A DNA stretch of 64,000 nt. It comes from Sphingomonas adhaesiva (GTDB taxonomy: Bacteria > Pseudomonadota > Alphaproteobacteria > Sphingomonadales > Sphingomonadaceae). This document shows, one piece after another, positions 1 to 6,428 of this stretch. Under the pieces are notes generated by a model. That model ran no database searches, had not been told where the DNA came from, and saw only the letters and a list, made by a program, of their open reading frames with translations. Location: contig NZ_NWVC01000002.1 of assembly GCF_002374855.1 (NCBI RefSeq), positions 496,001 through 560,000 of the forward strand, written 5' to 3'. The translations under genes and the position numbers were made by a program. The stretch's first letter is position 1. The number at the start of each line of letters is the position of its first letter.

Positions 1-546
1 GGGCGCATCGGCAAGTTCAACGCCAAGTTCCCCGACGCGATCGAGCTGCTGGTGCGCGGTCTTCGTTCGGGCCTGCCGATCTCGGAGACGATGCAGGTCG
101 TCGCCGCCGAGGTTCCCGGCCCGGTGGGTGAGGAATTCCGTTCGGTGTCGGACAAGATGAAGATCGGCCGTTCGATGGACGTCGCGCTTCAGGAAACCGC
201 CGACCGGCTGGGCACGCCCGAATTCCAGTTCTTCTGCATCACCATCGCGATCCAGCGCGAAACCGGCGGCAACCTGGCCGAAACGCTCCAGAACCTGGCC
301 ACCGTGCTGCGCCAGCGCGCGCAGATGAAGCTGAAGATCAAGGCGATGTCGTCGGAATCGAAGGCGTCGGCCTATATCATCGGGTCGCTGCCGTTCATCG
401 TCTTCGGGCTGATCTACATGATCAACCCGCCGTACATGCTGGGCTTTTTCAGCGACATCCGCCTGATGGTGATCGGCGGAGGGGGCATGTGCTGGATGGC
501 GCTGGGCGCGTTCATCATGTCCAAGATGATCAGTTTCGAGATCTGA
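1..546 (+). CDS. tadB: Tad pilus inner-membrane platform protein TadB, C-terminal part (5' end outside window)
   Basis: The reading frame is open from base 1, so only the last 181 residues are visible. They form a type II secretion F (T2SSF) domain followed by two C-terminal membrane segments (SAYIIGSLPFIVFGLIY and a second one near the end). TadB and TadC together make the inner-membrane platform that works with the TadA ATPase to assemble Flp/Tad adhesive pili. The stop is 3 bases before the tadC start, so the two are co-transcribed. The residues ETGGNLAETLQNLATVLRQR are typical of the F domain. Identification is by family pattern and by the neighbouring tadC. Confidence 0.9.
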   Translation, partial: GRIGKFNAKFPDAIELLVRGLRSGLPISETMQVVAAEVPGPVGEEFRSVSDKMKIGRSMDVALQETADRLGTPEFQFFCITIAIQRETGGNLAETLQNLATVLRQRAQMKLKIKAMSSESKASAYIIGSLPFIVFGLIYMINPPYMLGFFSDIRLMVIGGGGMCWMALGAFIMSKMISFEI

Positions 547-549
547 GCC

Positions 550-1554
550 ATGGAACCTGCCGCCCGCCCGATCCTGCTCGGCCTCGACGCCGTCACGCTC
601 GCCACCCTGCTGTCCGCGGTCGCCGCGGCGGCGGTGTTCGTCGCGATCTTCGCCGCGATCAGCGTGCGCGATCCGATGACGCGCCGGGTCAAGGCGCTCA
701 ACGACCGGCGTGAACAGCTGAAGGCGGGCATCACCGCCTCCACCAGCAGGCGACGTGCGAAGCTGGTGCGCCAGAACGCCACCACCGACCGGCTGCGCAA
801 TGTCCTGTCGTCGCTGCGCGTGCTGCAGGACGAACAGGTCAAGGTCGCACAGCTCAAGCTGATGCAGGCCGGCATCCGCAAGAAGGAATGGGCGGTCGCG
901 GTCATCTTCGGCCGGCTGATCCTGCCGATCGTGTTCGGCGGGCTGATGATCGTCTACGTCTACCTGCTCGATGCCTTTCCGGACTGGAGCGCGATCAAGC
1001 GCTATGCGCTGGTCGCGGTGACGCTGATCCTGTCGTACAAGGCGCCCGACCTGTACCTCACCAACCGCATCAACAAGCGCAGCGCGGAAATCCGCAAGGG
1101 GCTGCCCGATGCGCTTGACCTGCTGGTGATCTGCGCGGAGGCGGGGTTAACCGTCGACGCGGCGTTCCACCGCGTGTCGAAGGAGCTGGGCAAGGCCTAT
1201 CCCGAACTGGGCGAGGAATTCGCGCTGACCGCGATCGAGCTGGGCTTCCTGACCGACCGGCGCCAGGCGTTCGAGAACCTGGCCACGCGCGTCCATCTGG
1301 ATGCGGTGAAGGGTGTCGTCACGACGATGATCCAGACCGAGAAATACGGCACCCCGCTGGCCAGCGCGCTGCGCGTGCTGTCGGCGGAGTTCCGCAACGA
1401 ACGCATGATGCGCGCCGAGGAAAAGGCCGCGCGCCTGCCCGCGATCATGACGGTGCCGCTGATCCTGTTCATCCTGCCGGTGCTGTTCGTCGTCATCCTG
1501 GGTCCGGCGGCCTGTTCGATCAACGACAGCTTCATCAACAACGGCCCCAAATAG
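550..1554 (+). CDS. tadC: Tad pilus inner-membrane platform protein TadC
   Basis: 334 residues, a normal TadC length. There is an N-terminal membrane segment (about residues 13-37), a central hydrophobic pair (about 118-155), a T2SSF domain (about 175-300, with GLPDALDLLVICAEAGLTVD) and a C-terminal membrane segment (about 297-322). It is the second polytopic platform protein of the Tad/Flp pilus machine, paired with TadB immediately upstream (3-base gap). The ATG at 550 follows the tadB stop with no alternative start that preserves the first membrane segment. A hairpin at 1569-1610 follows the stop. Confidence 0.92.
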   Translation: MEPAARPILLGLDAVTLATLLSAVAAAAVFVAIFAAISVRDPMTRRVKALNDRREQLKAGITASTSRRRAKLVRQNATTDRLRNVLSSLRVLQDEQVKVAQLKLMQAGIRKKEWAVAVIFGRLILPIVFGGLMIVYVYLLDAFPDWSAIKRYALVAVTLILSYKAPDLYLTNRINKRSAEIRKGLPDALDLLVICAEAGLTVDAAFHRVSKELGKAYPELGEEFALTAIELGFLTDRRQAFENLATRVHLDAVKGVVTTMIQTEKYGTPLASALRVLSAEFRNERMMRAEEKAARLPAIMTVPLILFILPVLFVVILGPAACSINDSFINNGPK

Positions 1555-1568
1555 GTCCGCGGGAACGC

Positions 1569-1610
1569 GCTTCCTCCCCTGTCGTTGTGACGGCGTAACA
1601 GGGAGGAAGC
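1569..1610 (+). promoter_or_regulatory. Hairpin after tadC whose 3' arm contains the next gene's Shine-Dalgarno
   Basis: The arms 1569-1582 and 1598-1610 pair over about 13 bp with one bulged C and a 15-base loop. The 3' arm holds GGGAGGAAG, the ribosome binding site of the gene starting at 1612. The stem could end tad transcripts or hide the ribosome site; it has no U tract, which argues against a standard terminator. Pairing is seen directly; function is inferred. Confidence 0.5.
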
Positions 1611-1611
1611 G

Positions 1612-1953
1612 ATGCTGTTCACCACCCCCACGCAATATATCGCGCTGGCGATCGCACTCGTCGCCGGCTGGCTCTTCGGCCTCGCCAGCCATCCGGGCGG
1701 CAAGAAATGGAAGGCGCGCTACGCCGCCGAACGCGATGCCCATGCCGCCACGACGAAGCGGATCGCCGAACTGGAACGCGACAACGCCCGCCTGGTGAAG
1801 GAGCATGCCGCGATCGAGGAACGCCGGGTGGCGGAGGAGCGCGCGGTCGTGCAGGAACGTCCGGTCGTCGAGGAGCGGATCGTCCACGACGATCGCCCGC
1901 TCGCCCGCCCCGCCGCCGAGCCGGCCTATCGCGACGACCGCACGGTGATCTGA
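1612..1953 (+). CDS. Small membrane-anchored coiled-coil protein, function unknown
   Basis: 113 residues. One N-terminal hydrophobic helix (YIALAIALVAGWLFGLAS, about residues 6-23) is followed by a basic stretch and a charged heptad-like region (about 35-100, rich in E, R and A, including the near-repeats VAEERAVVQERPVVEERIV) and a short tail. This suggests a membrane-tethered coiled coil facing the cytoplasm. I do not recognise a named family. The start at 1612 has a strong GGGAGGAAG ribosome site, but that site lies inside a hairpin. It sits 57 bases after tadC on the same strand and may or may not belong to the Tad operon. Confidence 0.7.
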   Translation: MLFTTPTQYIALAIALVAGWLFGLASHPGGKKWKARYAAERDAHAATTKRIAELERDNARLVKEHAAIEERRVAEERAVVQERPVVEERIVHDDRPLARPAAEPAYRDDRTVI

Positions 1954-2082
1954 ACGTGGGTGGTGCGGGCGTGATGGTGGATCAACGTCCCGCCATCATC
2001 CGCCCTCGCGGATGATCGAGTCGTCAGCCCCGCACGTGCCTGATAGTTTCGTGAATTCGGAACCGCTGCTCCAGCAAAGTCC

Positions 2083-2200
2083 GTCACCCCGGACTTGTTC
2101 CGGGGTCCACCGCTCCGTACCTCCAGCCGCCAGCGCGTAAACCGCGCGGTGGATGCCGGAACAAGGCTCTCCTGAGCGAAGCCGAAGGGTCCGGCATGAC
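2083..2200. repeat. Two-hairpin palindromic repeat, family 1 (longest copy)
   Basis: Begins GTCACCCCGG-ACTTG-TTCCGGGGT (first hairpin) and ends with a second interrupted hairpin, GATGCCGG...CCGGCATGAC. The same architecture recurs at 6691, 40053, 43681, 45787, 47216, 51149, 51589, 55197 and 58894, and as a single hairpin at 38624. This copy is longer because its second hairpin carries an interrupted loop (2163-2190). It lies in the gene-free stretch 1954-2475. A REP-like or MITE-like identity is inferred. Confidence 0.8.
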
Positions 2201-2252
2201 GATGAGAGCTTTCGCAGCCGCCCCATGCTGCCGTAACGTTATGATCGAGGCA

Positions 2253-2444
2253 CTAGAGCGGTTTGCGATCAGGTTGAATTATCGGCACGGAGGCGTTGTC
2301 GCTTCGGTGCAAGGCGCGCGGAGGGAGCGATGCCAAGGCATCGTGACCGACAAGCAACGCCGCAACGGATCGACAGCGCCCCGCCGCGAAGCGGGCGCCC
2401 GCAGGGCGATGGCGGTGGTTCAACCTGGTCGGAAACCGCTCTAG
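2253..2444. mobile_element. 192-bp element with 26-bp terminal inverted repeats (MITE-like), no coding capacity
   Basis: The left end (2253-2278, starting CTAGAGCGGTTTGCG) and the right end (2419-2444, ending AAACCGCTCTAG) are inverted repeats matching at 24 of 26 positions. The interior has further imperfect dyads, including GCGATGCC-AAGGCATCG near 2330, and would fold as a long RNA stem. No credible ORF is present. Together with the family 1 repeat upstream it fills the 522-base gap between the genes ending at 1953 and 2476. It could be a miniature transposable element or a structured RNA; I saw no second copy in the window. Confidence 0.6.
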
Positions 2445-2475
2445 CCGCGATCAGCCCATCTCCCCCACACCCCGC

Positions 2476-3006
2476 TCACCCCGCAGCCGCCACCCCACAT
2501 GTCGACACGCGCCGCGCCTGATCGACCAGCGCAAACCGCGCGCGGTCGTCGATCAGGATGCGGATCAGCGCCACGCCATGCCCGCCGGGCACCAGCACGC
2601 CGGTATAGCCAGCCGGCACCGCCTGCCCCGGCATCACCAGCGCGACGCGGATCGGCGCGTTGCCCGCCTCCACATTGTTGCGCACGAACGCGACGTCGGT
2701 GTTGGCGCCGAACACCGACAGCGACCAGTAGCGCGCGGGCACCGGGGCGACATCGACCAGTACGGGCGCTTTCGATGCATCGAACACGCAGCTGGAATAG
2801 GCCAGGTCCGGGCTGGGCCGCACCACCGCGCGCGACGCGGCGGTCGCCAGCGGGGCGTGCGCGAAGCGATTGACCCCGCCCAGTTTCTCCAGCCGCCGTT
2901 CCGCCGCCGCCATCAGCATCGTCGGCGCGCGGCGCAGCGTCACGACATAGGCGAGCGCGGCGACCAGCAGCCCCGCGACGATCGGCCAGCGCCAGTTGCG
3001 GATCAT
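2476..3006 (-). CDS. DUF1254-type membrane-anchored protein
   Basis: 176 residues with an N-terminal membrane anchor (WPIVAGLLVAALAYVV, about residues 7-22), then a periplasmic domain matching the DUF1254 pattern (YSSCVFDASKAPVLVDVAP, then RYWSLSVFGANTDVAFVRNN). The start is the ATG at 3006, whose ATGA overlaps the stop of the upstream DUF1214 gene, indicating translational coupling. DUF1254 and DUF1214 domains commonly occur together, fused or adjacent; their biochemical role is not established. The C-terminus ends near the MITE-like element. I am confident in the pairing and unsure of function. Confidence 0.8.
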   Translation of the reverse strand: MIRNWRWPIVAGLLVAALAYVVTLRRAPTMLMAAAERRLEKLGGVNRFAHAPLATAASRAVVRPSPDLAYSSCVFDASKAPVLVDVAPVPARYWSLSVFGANTDVAFVRNNVEAGNAPIRVALVMPGQAVPAGYTGVLVPGGHGVALIRILIDDRARFALVDQARRVSTCGVAAAG

Positions 3007-3572
3007 GCGCAGGCCTCCTTCCGGATCGAGGGCAATTGATCGCGCGCCGGGCTGGTGCGTCCCGCATCTGCGGGCAGATAGGTGCGCAGCGTCAGTTCGA
3101 ACCGGTCGAGCTTCGCGGTCGGCAGCCAGTGCCCCGGCTGCGGCGTCGGCGCGATCAGCACCGTCCACCGCTCCTGCTCCGCCGGGGACAGCGACGCGCT
3201 GCCGATCGAATAGGGGCCGTCGCCGGCCAGATAGCCGGCGCCGTCGTACAGCGTCAGGCTCCACCACCGCGCCGGCAGCGCCCCGCCGGTCACGCGATAC
3301 CGGCACCGCCCGTCCAGCGGACGGCCGGCGTCATCCGTGGCGGCGGTGTAATAACGCGCCTCGCGCGCGGGCAGCGCCAGCAGCCCGCGCAGCGCCACCA
3401 CCGCGCGGGTGCGCGCGCTCTGGTCCTGCGATCCGAAATCGGTGCCGGTGCGCCACGCGCCGATCGCGGTGCCGGAGCCCAACGTCCCGGCCCGCACGAC
3501 CCAGGCGGCGTAGAGGACGCCGACGATCAGCCCCAGCGCGATACAGATCAGATATCGCGCCCAGGGTTTCAT
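3003..3572 (-). CDS. DUF1214 domain-containing membrane-anchored protein
   Basis: 189 residues. An N-terminal membrane segment (YLICIALGLIVGVLYAAWVV, about residues 7-26) precedes a compact domain with the DUF1214 hallmark LPARWWSLTLYDGAGYLAGD (about 100-119) and a C-terminal R-Y-L-P motif. It is the first gene of a two-gene unit with the DUF1254 protein (4-base overlap) and follows ppdK on the same strand by 18 bases, so all three may share a transcript. Function is unknown. Confidence 0.82.
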   Translation of the reverse strand: MKPWARYLICIALGLIVGVLYAAWVVRAGTLGSGTAIGAWRTGTDFGSQDQSARTRAVVALRGLLALPAREARYYTAATDDAGRPLDGRCRYRVTGGALPARWWSLTLYDGAGYLAGDGPYSIGSASLSPAEQERWTVLIAPTPQPGHWLPTAKLDRFELTLRTYLPADAGRTSPARDQLPSIRKEACA

Positions 3573-3590
3573 CGTGCCGCTCCCGTCCGC

Positions 3591-6284
3591 TCAGCCCCTC
3601 GCCTTCAGCGCCGCCTGTGCGGCGGCCAGCCGTGCGATCGGCACACGGTAGGGCGAGGCGGACACGTAATCCAGCCCCACGCTTTCGCAGAAGGCGATCG
3701 ACGCCGGGTCGCCGCCATGCTCGCCGCAGATGCCCAGCTTGATCGCCGGCCGCGTCGCGCGCCCGCGCTCCGCCGCCAGCGATACCAGCTCGCCCACGCC
3801 GTCGACGTCCAGGCTGACGAACGGATCCTTGGCGTAGATGCCCTTCTCGACATAGACGCCCAGGAAGCGCGCGGCATCGTCGCGGCTGACGCCCAGCGTC
3901 GTCTGCGTCAGGTCGTTGGTCCCGAACGAGAAGAATTCGCCCGTCTCGGCGATCTCGCCCGCCTTCAGCGCGGCGCGCGGCAGCTCGATCATCGTGCCGA
4001 CCAGATAGTCGACCGTTCGCCCGCGCTCGGCGAACACCGCCTGCGCGGCGGCGTCGACCACCGTCTTCATCAGGTCCAGTTCGCGCTTGGTCGCGACCAG
4101 CGGGATCATCACTTCGGGGATCGGCGCCTCCCCGCTCTTCTCGGCGACGTCGATCGCCGCCTCGAAGATCGCGCGTGCCTGCATCTCGTAGATTTCGGGA
4201 TAGGTCACGCCCAGCCGGCAGCCGCGATGGCCCAGCATCGGGTTGAATTCGTGCAGTTCGGCGGCGCGGCGCTTGAGCTGTTCGACGCCGACGCCCGCCG
4301 CGCTCGCCACCTCGGCGAACTCGTTTTCCTCATGCGGCAGGAATTCGTGCAGCGGCGGGTCGAGCAGCCGGACGGTGACCGGCAGGCCGGCCATCACCTC
4401 GAAGATCGCGGTGAAATCGGCGCGCTGTTCGGGCAACAGCTTTTCGAGCGCCGCGCGACGCCCCGCCTCGTCCTCGGCCAGGATCATCTGGCGCACCGCG
4501 GTGATGCGCGCGCCGTCGAAGAACATATGCTCGGTACGGCACAGCCCGACGCCCTCCGCGCCGAAATCACGCGCGGTGCGGCAGTCGAGCGGGGTTTCGG
4601 CGTTGGCCCGCACCTTCAGCCGGCGCACCCCGTCGGCCCATTCCATCAACGTGCCGAAATCGCCGGCCAGTTCGGGCTGGATCGTCGCGACCTCGCCCAT
4701 CATCACCTCGCCGGTGCTGCCGTCGATGGTCAGCGTATCGCCCTCGCGCACCTCGCGGCCCGAAACGCGCGCGACCTTCGCCTTCGCGTCGATCGCCAGC
4801 GTCCCCGCACCCGACACGCACGGGCGGCCCATGCCGCGCGCGACGACCGCGGCGTGGCTGGTCATGCCCCCGCGCGCGGTCAGGATGCCCTTCGCCGCGT
4901 GCATCCCGTGGATGTCCTCCGGGCTGGTTTCGGTGCGCAGCAGGATCACCGCCTTGCCGTCCGCGGCCCAGCGTTCGGCGGTATCGGCGTCGAACACCGC
5001 CGCCCCGCTCGCTGCGCCGGGCGACGCGGGCAGCCCCTTGGTCAGGACGTCGCGATGCGCGTTCGGGTCCAGCGTCGGGTGGAGCAGCTGGTCCAGCGCC
5101 TGCGGCTCGACCCGCGCGATCGCCTCGTCGCGGGTGATGAGGCCTTCGTTCGCCATGTCGACCGCGATCTTCAGCGCCGCCTTGGCGGTGCGCTTACCCG
5201 ACCGGGTCTGCAGCATCCACAGCTTGCCGCGCTCCACGGTGAACTCGATGTCCTGCATGTCGCGGTAATGCGTTTCCAGCCGGTCGAATACCGCCGCCAG
5301 CTCGGCATAGACCTCGGGCATCGCCTCTTCCATCGACGCGGGCTTGGCGCCGGCTTCCTCGCGCGCGGCGCGGGTCAGATATTGCGGGGTGCGGATGCCC
5401 GCCACCACGTCCTCGCCCTGCGCGTTGATCAGGAACTCGCCGTAATAGGCGCGGTCGCCCTTAGACGGATCGCGCGTGAAGGCGACGCCCGTCGCGGACG
5501 TGTCGCCCATGTTGCCGAACACCATCGCCTGCACGTTGACCGCGGTGCCCCAGTCGCCGGGAATGTCGTTCAGCCGGCGATAGACCTTGGCGCGTTCCGA
5601 CTGCCACGATCCGAACACCGCGCCGACCGCGCCCCACAACTGGTCGTGCACGTCCTGCGGGAACGGCTTGCCCCATTCCGCCTCGACCAGCTTCTTGTAT
5701 TCGGCGACCAGCGCGCGCAGGTCGTCCGCCGACAATTCGGTGTCGAGCGTGAAGCCGCGATCTTCCTTGGCGATTTCCAGCGCTTCCTCGAACGCGCCAT
5801 GGTCCAGTTCCAGCACCACGTCGGCGTACATCTGGATGAAGCGGCGATAGCTGTCCCAGGCGAAGCGCGCATCGCCGCTCGCCGCGGCCAGCCCCTCGAC
5901 CGTCGCATCGTTGAGGCCCAGGTTGAGGACGGTGTCCATCATCCCCGGCATCGACACGCGCGCACCGGAACGGACCGACACCAGCAGCGGATCGGCGGCA
6001 TCGCCGAACGACTTGCCGGTCACCTGCTCGATATGCGCGATGCCATTGGCGACCTCGGCGCGCAGCGAGTCGGGGAACGCCTCCCCCTCCTCGTAATAAC
6101 GGGTGCACATCGCGGTGGAGATGGTGAAGCCCGGCGGCACCGGCAGGTCGATCGACGCCATTTCGGCCAGGTTCGCGCCCTTGCCGCCCAGCAGGTTCTT
6201 GTCGCCCTTGCCGCCGTCGGACACGCCGCCGCCGAAGCGATAGACGTAGCGTGTATCCGTCGCTGCCCCAGCCGCCGTCGCCAT
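3591..6284 (-). CDS. ppdK: Pyruvate, phosphate dikinase
   Basis: 897 residues, the usual length for PPDK, which interconverts pyruvate + ATP + Pi and PEP + AMP + PPi in the cytoplasm. The nucleotide-binding domain starts with GGKGANLAEMA, the phospho-histidine domain has GGMTSHAAVVARGMGRPC (catalytic His near residue 475), and the PEP/pyruvate domain ends with GTNDLTQTTLG and GICGEHGGDP (catalytic Cys near 845). I chose the ATG at 6284 because CAGGAGAC precedes it at good spacing; an upstream in-frame extension to 6389 is unlike the family. It lies downstream of glyS (144-base gap) on the same strand. Confidence 0.96.
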   Translation of the reverse strand: MATAAGAATDTRYVYRFGGGVSDGGKGDKNLLGGKGANLAEMASIDLPVPPGFTISTAMCTRYYEEGEAFPDSLRAEVANGIAHIEQVTGKSFGDAADPLLVSVRSGARVSMPGMMDTVLNLGLNDATVEGLAAASGDARFAWDSYRRFIQMYADVVLELDHGAFEEALEIAKEDRGFTLDTELSADDLRALVAEYKKLVEAEWGKPFPQDVHDQLWGAVGAVFGSWQSERAKVYRRLNDIPGDWGTAVNVQAMVFGNMGDTSATGVAFTRDPSKGDRAYYGEFLINAQGEDVVAGIRTPQYLTRAAREEAGAKPASMEEAMPEVYAELAAVFDRLETHYRDMQDIEFTVERGKLWMLQTRSGKRTAKAALKIAVDMANEGLITRDEAIARVEPQALDQLLHPTLDPNAHRDVLTKGLPASPGAASGAAVFDADTAERWAADGKAVILLRTETSPEDIHGMHAAKGILTARGGMTSHAAVVARGMGRPCVSGAGTLAIDAKAKVARVSGREVREGDTLTIDGSTGEVMMGEVATIQPELAGDFGTLMEWADGVRRLKVRANAETPLDCRTARDFGAEGVGLCRTEHMFFDGARITAVRQMILAEDEAGRRAALEKLLPEQRADFTAIFEVMAGLPVTVRLLDPPLHEFLPHEENEFAEVASAAGVGVEQLKRRAAELHEFNPMLGHRGCRLGVTYPEIYEMQARAIFEAAIDVAEKSGEAPIPEVMIPLVATKRELDLMKTVVDAAAQAVFAERGRTVDYLVGTMIELPRAALKAGEIAETGEFFSFGTNDLTQTTLGVSRDDAARFLGVYVEKGIYAKDPFVSLDVDGVGELVSLAAERGRATRPAIKLGICGEHGGDPASIAFCESVGLDYVSASPYRVPIARLAAAQAALKARG

Positions 6285-6428
6285 GCGTTCGTCTCCTGTC
6301 CCTGTCCGTGCCGATGCCGTTTGCATCCGTGTCGTTGTTGCAACGCAACACACCGTTGCGCGCCGGAATGCAATATGGATTCGCCTCACCGCGCGACAGC
6401 CCGGCTTTCGCCGGCGGCGGACGCGCGC

